64,000 nucleotides of DNA from Rhodanobacter sp. 7MK24 (GTDB taxonomy: Bacteria > Pseudomonadota > Gammaproteobacteria > Xanthomonadales > Rhodanobacteraceae). The DNA lies in NCBI RefSeq assembly GCF_014842995.1, contig NZ_JACYXL010000007.1, forward strand, positions 62,001 to 126,000. Reading direction: 5' to 3'. This document shows, piece after piece, positions 1-8,367 of this stretch; the first letter of the stretch is position 1; each line of letters begins with the position of its first letter. The notes beneath the pieces are model-generated. The model had not been told where the DNA came from. It did no database searches and saw nothing but the letters and a program-made list of their open reading frames with translations. The position numbers and the translations under genes are program-made.

Positions 1-1781
1 TTGCCGTCACGGCACCGATCGTTGTCATGGCGTTGGCAAGCGTGGCACTGGTGTGGTGGCTGGATCTTGCGCTGCGTTGGACCTTCGAACCCGCGTTGCT
101 CTGGCGCAACGCTCTGCCGGTTTTCCTGGTCATGTTGCTGATCTACGGCCTGAGCGGCCGTGCGCTGATGGCACTCTTGCTGGGCGGCGGCATCGCGCGT
201 CTCGTGTTCGAGGTGAATGCGATCAAGGAGCTCAATTTGGACGAGCCCCTGCTGCCTGGCGATCTGGTGCTTTGGCATCAGGTGCTGCACAACATGGGTT
301 TCTTCGCGCATTACACCGGTCACCGTCTCGTGCTGTTGTTGCTGGCGCTGTTGGCGGCCATGGCAGTGTTGTGGGCGATCTGGCGATTGGAGGGACGTTG
401 GCGGCGGCCGCACTGGGTGGCTCGTGCGTCGTGGATGGTGCTGTCGCTGCTGCTCCTCGGCACCTTGTACCGTGGCATCGGTCCCTGGCGCGAGGCATAT
501 GCGGACGAGGCATTGCCCGATTTTCAGCTCTGGGATCCGATCGACAGCGTGCAGCATGTCGGTTTCATGGCCGGTCTGGTGCGGATGTCGCAGGAGGCGG
601 ACACGACGATACCGAAGGCTGACGAGTCGCTCGTGCGCGATTTCGCCGCACGTCACGTTGCGGACCTGAAGGCACGCATGACGCGCCAGCCGCCTGCCGA
701 TTTGCCGGACATCGTGGTGGTGCAGAGCGAGGCGTTCTTCGATCCCGGTGTCCTGAAGGACATCGACTACGGCGTGTTCGTGCCCAATTTCGAGCGGCTG
801 GCGGCCACGGGTATTACCGGCAGCCTGACCACTCCCACCTACGGCGGAGGGACCATCCGTACCGAGTTCGAGACTTTGACCGGTTACCCGATGCAGGCGT
901 TTCCGTCCGTCGTGTATCCATATTACGGGCTGGTAGGCGGATGGATGCCGGCGGTGCCGCGAAGGTTGGCGGCTCTCGGCTATTCGACCACGCTGTACCA
1001 CCCGTTTAGTGGCAGTTTCTGGAATCGTCGGCAGACGATGCCCGAATTGGGGTTCCAGCATGCCTATTATCGACAGGCCTTCGCTGGCGCCGAGCGCGCC
1101 GGAGAGTACATCTCTGATCGGGCCTTGTTCGATTACGTGCTGGCCCATCTCGACGACGGCGGCTCCGGACCGCACTACGCGATGGCAATCACGATGGAGA
1201 ACCACGGTCCGTGGGATTTCGACGTGGGCATGCTGGCCAACGTGCTGGGCCGGCGCCCGCTGCCCAAGGGCCTGTCGGCGGCAGGCACCGAGGAGATGGT
1301 TTACTACCTCTCCCATCTGGTCAACGGTGATGACGCGCTCGGTGATTTCGCGAAGCGCTTGCTCGCGCGACCACGTTGGACCGTGCTGATGTTCTATGGC
1401 GATCACCTGCCCGCACTTCCGAGCGCGTTTGCGGATTTGCACTTTGACGATGACGGCTTGGAAGTCCAGGAGCACACCCGTTACATGCTGGTGTCGAATC
1501 GGCCACTGGCGCCGCGCAAGCTGGATCTCAGTTCGTACGATCTGCCGGCCCTGCTGTTCGATACGATAGGGCTGCCCGAGGACGGCTACCTTGCGTTCGA
1601 TTCGGTTGCCAGGCAGGCCTGGGCGCAGGATCGCTACCAGAATGGTGCCAAGTATGGGCAGGTGCTGTTCAATGCAGCACAGCTGGAGGTGAGCTGCCGG
1701 CGCAAGTTGGATGTTGCGGGAGAGTGCGGTAATACCTCACCCCGAGATCAGCCACAACCCGATGCCGCGGGGAAAGAATGA
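1..1781 (+). CDS. LTA synthase/OpgB-like phosphoglycerol transferase (sulfatase fold), 5' end outside window
   Basis: The reading frame is open from the window edge and the first ATG is at 27, so the true start probably lies upstream. The N-terminal 150 residues (counted from 27) contain several hydrophobic segments, then an extracytoplasmic alkaline-phosphatase/sulfatase domain. Seen in it: Q-S-E-A-F near residue 233-237 (first metal ligand E235), G-G-G-T-I-R at 273-278 with T276 in the position of the LtaS nucleophile, a N-H-G-P segment, and Y-G-D-H-L-P near residue 454 supplying metal ligands. Enzymes of this family move phosphoglycerol or related groups onto periplasmic glucans, teichoic acids or lipopolysaccharide. 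In a Gram-negative glycan locus the acceptor is probably an LPS, O-antigen or glucan sugar, but that is inference. Confidence 0.8.
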   Translation, partial: AVTAPIVVMALASVALVWWLDLALRWTFEPALLWRNALPVFLVMLLIYGLSGRALMALLLGGGIARLVFEVNAIKELNLDEPLLPGDLVLWHQVLHNMGFFAHYTGHRLVLLLLALLAAMAVLWAIWRLEGRWRRPHWVARASWMVLSLLLLGTLYRGIGPWREAYADEALPDFQLWDPIDSVQHVGFMAGLVRMSQEADTTIPKADESLVRDFAARHVADLKARMTRQPPADLPDIVVVQSEAFFDPGVLKDIDYGVFVPNFERLAATGITGSLTTPTYGGGTIRTEFETLTGYPMQAFPSVVYPYYGLVGGWMPAVPRRLAALGYSTTLYHPFSGSFWNRRQTMPELGFQHAYYRQAFAGAERAGEYISDRALFDYVLAHLDDGGSGPHYAMAITMENHGPWDFDVGMLANVLGRRPLPKGLSAAGTEEMVYYLSHLVNGDDALGDFAKRLLARPRWTVLMFYGDHLPALPSAFADLHFDDDGLEVQEHTRYMLVSNRPLAPRKLDLSSYDLPALLFDTIGLPEDGYLAFDSVARQAWAQDRYQNGAKYGQVLFNAAQLEVSCRRKLDVAGECGNTSPRDQPQPDAAGKE

Positions 1782-2341
1782 TTCTTGCGATACGGACGAC
1801 GGGCGGGACTGCCATCACCGCCTGTCAGGGGATGGGCTCCTGACTGCTCGGGTGGCGACGTTGTGTATGGCGGCCGCGTGGCGATATTGCGCGCTATGCC
1901 AAGCGTAATCGGGCGGGCGCCGTTGCTGAGCCGATCGCTGCCGCCGACGGTCCAAGTGTGGGAGATGATGGCGAATGCGATGTAGCTTGCGGAGCCCGCT
2001 GGACGAAGATGTGCGCGGGCAATGGACTTGTGCTGTACGTCGGCCGGGTTGGCGTGTTGCAGCTCGCCGCCAGCACGGGTGTTCGTCTACGGGAGACATT
2101 GATCCATCGCAACAGTGACACGCCCGTCCGATTCGGATAGGCGTGGCACAATGCGTGGCTTTCGAGCACGTTCGACAAACGAATGAGCGCATCAATGAAT
2201 CTATTACGGACCTATCCGGGTGCATCGGGAAATGCGGGTATGAACAACCTTGCCGGTGCACCTCAAGCTGCCGTTGGTGGCTGAGGGATGCATGCTGCTG
2301 CGTGCGATCGGAACTCCCTTGTGCCCGTCTGTTAGGTGTCG
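1782..2341. other. 560-bp intergenic region, no gene recognised
   Basis: Between the phosphoglycerol transferase and the GT4 gene. Short frames on both strands have Arg/Pro-rich compositions typical of antisense reading of GC-rich DNA and no recognisable domain. No strong hairpin followed by a T-run and no convincing promoter pair was seen. The length suggests a separate promoter for the GT4 gene or decayed DNA. Confidence 0.4.
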
Positions 2342-3643
2342 ATGATGCGCATCCTGCTGATTGCCTACGACTACCCGCCACTCGCGTCGCCGCAGGCGAT
2401 CCGCTGGCATTACCTCACGCGCGAACTGGTCGCATTGGGCGTCGACGTACATGTACTCGCACCTCAGCTGCCAGTTTCCTGCACCGCGCTGGCAGTGCCG
2501 CCGGGCGTGACAGTTCATCGCTGTGCCGCGGGTGGCCTTGCCGGTTTGCTTGAGCGTCGCCGCAGGCGTTCGTCGAGCGCGGTCGCGAGGCCTTTGACGC
2601 CCGCTAATGCGGAAGTCGTTGCACCGTCGACTCCGTCGCTGAACTGGAAAGGACGTCTATACCAGCGGCTGGATGTGTTGATCGGCCTGTGGTGTTATCC
2701 CGACAGCCGCGGGCAATGGCGCAAGCCGGCGCGAGCAGCTCTGTCGTCGCTCATGGCGCAGCTCCGACCGGACATTGTGATCAGTTCGCACGAGCCGGCA
2801 GTGAGTCTCGAACTCGGCATCGATGCGGCCAACAGCACTGCCGCCTGGCTTGCGGATCTGGGCGACCCGGTTCTGGCACCCTACACACCTAGGCGTTGGC
2901 GTCGGCGCGCAGGCCGACTGGAGGCGCAGGTTTGCGTCAAGGCCGCAGCGGTCAGCGTAACGACGGCGCAGACGCGTGAATTGCTGATCGCACGTCACGG
3001 CATCGACCCCGACAAGGTATCCGTGCTGACTCAGGGTTTTGACGAACGTGCTGCGCGCGGCGCCTGGAATCCAGATCCCGACAGTTTTGCGCGCGACGGC
3101 GAATGGCACCTGCTTTACACGGGGCGGTTCTATCCGTTTCGCAGCCCGCTGGCGTTGCTGGAAGCAGTACTGGCGCAGCCGCGCGTGCGGCTGACAGTGG
3201 CGGCGCCCGAAGTGGCGCCGGAATGCCTTGCTCTGGCAGATCGCAGCGGTGGCCGCATCGTCTTTCTTGGCGAGCAGCCGCACGCGCGGGTACTCGAACT
3301 GCAGCAGCAATGCGACGTGCTGGTGAATATCGGCAATGCGCTGGCCGCACAGACGCCGGGCAAGCTGTTCGAATACCTCGGCAGCGGCAAGCCGATACTG
3401 CACTGCCATTCGGTCGACGACGACCCGGCCAATGCGTTGATTCGCAGCTGGGGACGCGGCTGGGTGTGCCGCAACGACCGTGCCAGCCTGCAGGCGTTCC
3501 TGGGGACACTTGTTGAATCACCGGAGCAACGGTGCGCGGAGCTGTCGCGTGACGATAGCGGCATTGCGGAGTATGGATGGTCAGTGTTGGCACGCCGGCT
3601 GCTGCAGCGCTGTGAGCAGGTGGTCAAGGAGAAGGTGCGATGA
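2342..3643 (+). CDS. glycosyltransferase family 4 (GT-B fold)
   Basis: 433 residues from the ATG at 2342. A GTG six bases upstream is also in frame, but the protein begins naturally as M-M-R-I-L-L-I-A-Y-D-Y-P-P, the usual first beta strand and glycine/proline loop of GT4 enzymes. A basic patch and spacer follow. The C-terminal Rossmann half carries a Y-T-G-R-F-Y-P-F donor-site segment and the conserved F-E-Y-L-G-S-G-K-P motif with the Glu that binds the nucleotide-sugar ribose. There is no signal peptide, so it acts at the cytoplasmic face on a lipid-linked glycan. The stop codon overlaps the start of the next gene (ATGA), so the two are translationally coupled. Donor and acceptor sugars cannot be told from the sequence. 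Confidence 0.8.
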   Translation: MMRILLIAYDYPPLASPQAIRWHYLTRELVALGVDVHVLAPQLPVSCTALAVPPGVTVHRCAAGGLAGLLERRRRRSSSAVARPLTPANAEVVAPSTPSLNWKGRLYQRLDVLIGLWCYPDSRGQWRKPARAALSSLMAQLRPDIVISSHEPAVSLELGIDAANSTAAWLADLGDPVLAPYTPRRWRRRAGRLEAQVCVKAAAVSVTTAQTRELLIARHGIDPDKVSVLTQGFDERAARGAWNPDPDSFARDGEWHLLYTGRFYPFRSPLALLEAVLAQPRVRLTVAAPEVAPECLALADRSGGRIVFLGEQPHARVLELQQQCDVLVNIGNALAAQTPGKLFEYLGSGKPILHCHSVDDDPANALIRSWGRGWVCRNDRASLQAFLGTLVESPEQRCAELSRDDSGIAEYGWSVLARRLLQRCEQVVKEKVR

Positions 3644-5166
3644 CGAGCGGGCTGCAATTTGTTCCAGAACGAGTTCGGCAGCACCTGATCCACGCTTTTG
3701 CGTGGGTCGCGGCCTGTGCAGCGTTGTTCAATGCGTGCCTGTTCGTGTGGCTTACAGCCAACCCTGTACTGCGTTCCGATGAGTGGTATTCGCTGGACAT
3801 CTTCGTGCGCAAGGCAGTTGCAGGCCAGCTTGGTGCCATCGATTTCTTCACCAGACGCTATGCCGCCGATCACGCGCAACCATTGAACAAACTGGTAATG
3901 CTGATCGAATGGCGCTGGTTTGGCCTTGATTCCTCCGTGGGTGCGGTGATCGGCGTCATGGCCGCTACCGCGTGCGCGGTGATCCTGCATCGGGTCGTGC
4001 TGCCGACGCAACAACGCGAGCAGCGGGGTGTTGCGCGCCGCTGTCTGGCCTGGGCCGTCATCTGCGCACTGTTGTTTTCACTCAACGCCAGCGTCATCTG
4101 GACATGGCCGCTGGCGACCCTCGGCTACCTTGCCGTCTTGCCGATACTATTGTTCCTGCTGGCAACGTGGCAGGCGTGGCAACATCGGCGATATCTGACG
4201 GTGGCGCTGGCGACCCTGCTACTTGGTGTGGTCGCGGATGACAGCGCCGTGATCACCGTGGTTGCCACGCTGGTGGCCCTGCTTCTGTTCGCGTTCCGTG
4301 AGCCGACGTCGTCGCGTGCTGCCCTGTGGAAGACGACGCTGGTGATTCTTGCCTGCATGGTTCTCGTGCGGATCGGTTACTCCTTGGTTCCCTTGCTGGA
4401 CAACAGCATGCCCAACCCGTCGTTGTCCGCTCGCCTGACCGCGTTGTACGGGCAATTGCGAGCTGGCGGGGCGTGGCAATGGCTTACCACCCCGCTGGCA
4501 TTGTCGGTGGCGCACGACAACCCCTTCCACGGCTTGTCGACGACGGGGTGGAACAAGCTGCAGATGGTCGTAGCCGTGGGCCTGCTCGCCGCGCATGCGG
4601 TGTTCTGGCGGCGCGCTCTGCTTGGCGGATACAGCAAGCTGACGTTTATCGCAGTGTGCCTGATGCTGCTTTCATATGGCTGGCTGGCGGCCATTCTTGT
4701 TGTTCGCGTGTCGTATTTCGGCAGCGATTATCTTGCCCAGGATCGTTATGTCGAGTTCTACCAATTCAACCTGATCGCGCTGCTGCTGATGTGGGCGGAT
4801 ACGTCGCCGCTTGCCGATCGTGGTGCATCGTGGCGCAACTGGCTCACGGGGCATCTTCCCGCAACGGCCTGCGGACTGTTGCTGTTGCTGCAGATTCCAT
4901 TGGCGCAGGCTGCCTGGCAGCAGCGGCGCTACGTCCTTCCCTATTACGGCCAGATGGCGACCCAGATCGAGCAGATGTCGGCGGACCCGGCCCGTACGGA
5001 GGGCTGCCTGCCGCTGCTGGTGGTTTGTCAGTGGCCGCTCGAGCGCCGGCGCGCTGCGCTGGAGCTATTGCGCGACCAGCGCCTGAACGTGTTCTCGTCG
5101 CGCGTGCAGGCCCAGCATCGGTTCCTGCCACGCTGGCCAGTCAATGCCGAAGGACGCGCGCAATGA
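3640..5166 (+). CDS. polytopic membrane protein of a polysaccharide locus, function unknown
   Basis: 508 residues, starting four bases inside the preceding GT4 gene. About ten hydrophobic segments are spread over the length. An early non-membrane stretch around residues 44-85 contains L-R-S-D-E-W-Y-S and H-A-Q-P, reminiscent of the acidic first loop of GT-C glycosyltransferases and O-antigen membrane glucosyltransferases. I do not recognise a named family. A lipid-phosphosugar-dependent transferase or polymerase-like role is plausible from topology and from the coupling to the GT4 gene. The C-terminal 90 residues are soluble and include two cysteines near residues 452 and 460. Confidence 0.6.
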   Translation: MTSGLQFVPERVRQHLIHAFAWVAACAALFNACLFVWLTANPVLRSDEWYSLDIFVRKAVAGQLGAIDFFTRRYAADHAQPLNKLVMLIEWRWFGLDSSVGAVIGVMAATACAVILHRVVLPTQQREQRGVARRCLAWAVICALLFSLNASVIWTWPLATLGYLAVLPILLFLLATWQAWQHRRYLTVALATLLLGVVADDSAVITVVATLVALLLFAFREPTSSRAALWKTTLVILACMVLVRIGYSLVPLLDNSMPNPSLSARLTALYGQLRAGGAWQWLTTPLALSVAHDNPFHGLSTTGWNKLQMVVAVGLLAAHAVFWRRALLGGYSKLTFIAVCLMLLSYGWLAAILVVRVSYFGSDYLAQDRYVEFYQFNLIALLLMWADTSPLADRGASWRNWLTGHLPATACGLLLLLQIPLAQAAWQQRRYVLPYYGQMATQIEQMSADPARTEGCLPLLVVCQWPLERRRAALELLRDQRLNVFSSRVQAQHRFLPRWPVNAEGRAQ

Positions 5167-5440
5167 TGGAATGGGCGCGTCGTAGGACTGCGAAACAATC
5201 TGGTCGGTGTGCAGTCCGTACTGCTTGGCGAAGTGCTGAATCGTGGTTTCGCGGCCCGGGTCCGGGATGCCCCTATCGGGCCAGCGAACTGCCAGGGTCG
5301 TTCGATGCAAAAAATGGCATCTGCGCTCTGTAGCTATCTGCAAACGAACCAGAGGCAGCTCGAATCGCACCGTGAGCTATCCCGAACTGCAGGTCTACAC
5401 CCCGGAACCGTGGACGGGATAGGACATGTCGTTCTTGCGT

Positions 5441-6349
5441 CTATTTTTGTTCACTGTGTGGAGACCGCAAAAGGAATAGCAGGCAGATGAATCCCGCCAG
5501 TGCAATCAAGGGTGTGAGCAAACGCAACGCAATGGCGACAGCTTCTGCATCGGAGGCGGAAGCTCCAAGCCAGAGCATGATGCCGCGGCTGCCGAGTTCC
5601 GACACGCCCAGGCCGGCGGGCGTCATGCTGGCGACCACGGCCAGCATGACACCGCCCAGCAGCAGGCAGACCTCGCTGAAATCTATGTGCACGTTGATGG
5701 CGGCTACGGCGAGCCACCAGAGGCCGGCGTAGAGCAGCCAGATGATCACTGTCAGCAGGCTGGCACGAACGATCCGCTCGCGATGTCGCAATACTTCCAC
5801 GTACGGCTGCAGCCGCTGGGGCAGGTGGTGCAGATAAACGGCCAGTATGCTGAGCAGTAGCCCCGCCAGCAGCGGCAGAAACAGTGCCAACGGAGCCAGC
5901 CACGCGAACCCGAAGTGCCAGGCTCCGCCGCTCAGGCCCATGCCGACTACGCCGCCGAAATCGAGTACCCGTTCGACGAAGAATGCGGAAACGCCCAGCC
6001 GCCATGCGCCCGCGTGATGGTCCGGAATCAGGCGGATTTTGATGACCTCACCCAGTTGGAACGGAGTGAGCGAGGCGAGCCCCGAAGCGGCGCCGTTCGC
6101 GCACAGCGAATGCCAGAAACGGCGACGATCGGGTTCTACCCCCAGCACGAATAGCCAACGCAGGCCGCGCACCGAGAAGATCGCGAGCAGCAGGGGCACG
6201 GCGCCTGCCAGCAGCAGACCTAAGCGCAGGCGCCCAAGTGCGCGTGCCACCATGTGCCAATCGAACAACCGGATGGTTGCCACTATGCAGATCGCTGCGA
6301 TCAGCAGCACCAGCAGATGGCGCCAGCGGCGGCGGATCAGCGCACGCAT
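5441..6349 (-). CDS. UPF0104 / lysylphosphatidylglycerol synthase-type transmembrane protein (flippase-like domain)
   Basis: 302 residues from the ATG at 6349 (M-R-A-L-I-R-R-R-W-R), which gives the expected positively charged start before the first helix. An upstream in-frame ATG at 6391 would add 14 residues. About eight transmembrane segments fill the protein, with the family's F-Q-L-G-E-V-I-K and T-P-A-G-L-G-V-S-E signatures. The family covers the membrane half of MprF and the AglD-type proteins that accompany glycosyltransferases and are thought to flip lipid-linked substrates or lipids. It is the last gene of the minus-strand glycan operon, downstream of the aminotransferase. Confidence 0.8.
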   Translation of the reverse strand: MRALIRRRWRHLLVLLIAAICIVATIRLFDWHMVARALGRLRLGLLLAGAVPLLLAIFSVRGLRWLFVLGVEPDRRRFWHSLCANGAASGLASLTPFQLGEVIKIRLIPDHHAGAWRLGVSAFFVERVLDFGGVVGMGLSGGAWHFGFAWLAPLALFLPLLAGLLLSILAVYLHHLPQRLQPYVEVLRHRERIVRASLLTVIIWLLYAGLWWLAVAAINVHIDFSEVCLLLGGVMLAVVASMTPAGLGVSELGSRGIMLWLGASASDAEAVAIALRLLTPLIALAGFICLLFLLRSPHSEQK

Positions 6350-6443
6350 GGTTGGTCGGTGCGGTGGTTGGCGGGGCACGGCAATGCCCACCGGCGATCA
6401 GCGGTGGCGGCCGTCGAGGGGTGGTGAGCGGCGTACATGTGTC

Positions 6444-7577
6444 TCAGGCTTGCTCCAGCACGCGCTGCGCGACCTGCATGACGTGTTCCTGTTGGCTTTC
6501 TAGTCCGATCCATAGCGGAAGGCGCACCAGGCCATCGCTGGCGACATCGGTGTGCGCCAATGCTCCGGACATGCGCCCGTGGCGCTGGCCGGCGGGCGAG
6601 CTGTGCAACGGGATGTAATGGAACACTGTGCCGATGCCGGCAGCCTTCATCGCCTCGATGAAATGCGTGCGTGCTTCCAGTCCATGCAGCAGCAGGAAAT
6701 ACATGTGCGCGTTGTGCGTGCATTCCGAGGGGACGACCGGTCGGCGCAGCAGGGCGGCCGCTTCCAGCGGAGCCGCCCAGGCATGGTAACGGTTCCAGAT
6801 CGCCAATCGCCGGCTGGTGATGTGGTCGGCTTCCTCCAACTGGGCGGCCAGGAATGCCGCGATCAGCTCGCTGGGCAGGTAGGACGAGCCGAGGTCGACC
6901 CAGGTGTATTTGTCGACTTGGCCGCGGAAGAATCGGCTGCGATTGGTACCTTTTTCGCGAATGACCTCCGCGCGTTCGACCAAGGCCGGGTCGTTGATCA
7001 GCAACGCGCCGCCTTCGCCCGAGATCACGTTCTTGGTCTCGTGAAAGCTCAGCGCGGCCAAGTCACCGATGCTGCCGAGTGGGCGGCCCTTGTACAGCGA
7101 AAGTATGGCCTGTGCGGCGTCCTCGACCACGCGCAAGCCGTGGCGCGTCGCGATCGCCATGATGGTGTCCATCTCGCAGGCGACGCCGGCGTAATGCACC
7201 ACGCAGATGGCGCGTGTGCGTGGGGTGATCGCCTGTTCGATCAGCATCTCGTCGATATTCAACGTATCGGGCCGGATGTCCACGAACACCGGCACGGCAC
7301 CCCGCAGCACGAAGGCATTCGCTGTCGAGACAAAGGTGAACGAAGGCATGATCACTTCGTCGCCCGGCCGCAGGTCGAGCAGGATGGCGGCCATCTCCAG
7401 GGCCGCCGTACAGGAATGGGTGAGCAGCGCTTTGCGCGTTCCAGTGCGCCGTTCCAGCCAGGAGTGACAGGCGCGCGTGAACGAGCCATCCCCGGACAGC
7501 TGCCCCATGGCGTGCGCCTGGGCGATGTTGTCGAGCTCGCGGCCGACCAGATAGGGGCGGTTGAATGGAATGATCAT
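6444..7577 (-). CDS. wecE: dTDP-4-amino-4,6-dideoxygalactose transaminase (WecE/RffA type)
   Basis: 377 residues, the normal length of the DegT/DnrJ/EryC1/StrS aminotransferases. Seen: the N-terminal I-P-F-N-R-P substrate motif, P-S-F-T-F-V-S-T-A-N, the pyridoxal-phosphate aspartate in V-E-D-A-A-Q (D153), and the Schiff-base lysine K182 in S-F-H-E-T-K-N. The S-F-H-E-T-K-N form and the P-L-H-S-S-P-A-G-Q segment are those of WecE. The reaction known for the family is PLP- and glutamate-dependent amination of dTDP-4-keto-6-deoxyglucose to dTDP-Fuc4N. Its neighbours (WbqC-like, ATP-grasp/HAD, methyltransferase) suggest the 4-amino group is decorated further. No rmlA/rmlB is in the window, so the dTDP-sugar precursor must come from elsewhere. 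Confidence 0.9.
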   Translation of the reverse strand: MIIPFNRPYLVGRELDNIAQAHAMGQLSGDGSFTRACHSWLERRTGTRKALLTHSCTAALEMAAILLDLRPGDEVIMPSFTFVSTANAFVLRGAVPVFVDIRPDTLNIDEMLIEQAITPRTRAICVVHYAGVACEMDTIMAIATRHGLRVVEDAAQAILSLYKGRPLGSIGDLAALSFHETKNVISGEGGALLINDPALVERAEVIREKGTNRSRFFRGQVDKYTWVDLGSSYLPSELIAAFLAAQLEEADHITSRRLAIWNRYHAWAAPLEAAALLRRPVVPSECTHNAHMYFLLLHGLEARTHFIEAMKAAGIGTVFHYIPLHSSPAGQRHGRMSGALAHTDVASDGLVRLPLWIGLESQQEHVMQVAQRVLEQA

Positions 7578-7620
7578 ACGAACGTTCGGCGCGTGGACAC
7601 ACGATAGGATAGTCAGGGGA

Positions 7621-8367
7621 TCAGGGATACGATGGTGTCCCTGTCGGGTGGCGGTCGCTGTTCATGGCCTTGCATCGATGACCCCAGATGTATTCAGGCG
7701 CTTGCGGGCCTACGTTGAAAATCAGGTCGAGCACGCTCACGGTGTGTTCGAACGGCGGGTAAAGCTGGGGGTATTCTGGGTAATCCGAGTAGTCCTTGAG
7801 TTGCAAGCCAATGCCCAATGTCGCGAATTTCCGTGGTTCCAGGTAATCGGCAGCCAGCGGGCCTGACAGATAACTGGTGGCGCCGCTGAGTCGCAGCAGG
7901 TCGATGATCCGATCGAGCTTTGCACCTTGCGCCACATAATTGCGCGAGTCAGTGAAAACGGTGCGGATACCAAGCAGTTCGCGGGCAATGCGTTGCGTCA
8001 TCAACTGATTCATCGTCGAGAGACTGGCCCATATCTGTCCAAGATAAAGTTCCTCGAAGAAGGGGGCGTATTGCCGGAAGAACGGTGCGCGCGAGTAGCT
8101 GTGGCAAAGGGTCTTCCAGTGTTTCTCCTGCCAGGAAGGATCGTCCAGCGCTACCTCGGAAATGAGGCGGCTGCGATTTGCGCCTGCAGGAACGGTCAAC
8201 CAATGGGTACCGCCCGCTGTCTTGATACGGTTCCTGCTGCGCCAATCGCGTGTCGTGAACTGGACGTCATCGAGAAAGATGAATTCGTCCACGTCGTGGA
8301 TGATGTCGAAATATCCCTTCCACGGGATATACGACGACTGGATGATCGCGACTTTGTGTCCGTTCAT
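7621..8367 (-). CDS. WbqC-like family protein
   Basis: 248 residues. It opens with V-A-I-I-Q-S-S-Y-I-P-W-K-G-Y-F-D, the signature of the WbqC-like family found in O-antigen and capsule clusters. F-L-D-D-V-Q-F and a W-R-S-R-N-R-I-K segment follow, and the C-terminal part has S-Y-L-S-G and Y-P-Q-L-Y-P-P-F, also typical. The family is associated with amino-sugar biosynthesis loci, often next to WecE-type aminotransferases; its exact chemistry is not something I can state. The start overlaps the stop of the upstream ATP-grasp/HAD gene (ATGA), which couples the two products. Confidence 0.8.
   Translation of the reverse strand: MNGHKVAIIQSSYIPWKGYFDIIHDVDEFIFLDDVQFTTRDWRSRNRIKTAGGTHWLTVPAGANRSRLISEVALDDPSWQEKHWKTLCHSYSRAPFFRQYAPFFEELYLGQIWASLSTMNQLMTQRIARELLGIRTVFTDSRNYVAQGAKLDRIIDLLRLSGATSYLSGPLAADYLEPRKFATLGIGLQLKDYSDYPEYPQLYPPFEHTVSVLDLIFNVGPQAPEYIWGHRCKAMNSDRHPTGTPSYP

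Noticed and set aside
5065-5370. Minus-strand 101-codon frame across the end of the polytopic membrane protein gene
   Set aside because: Parts look protein-like, but a third of it is antisense to a supported gene and no family is recognisable. It could at most be a decayed remnant.
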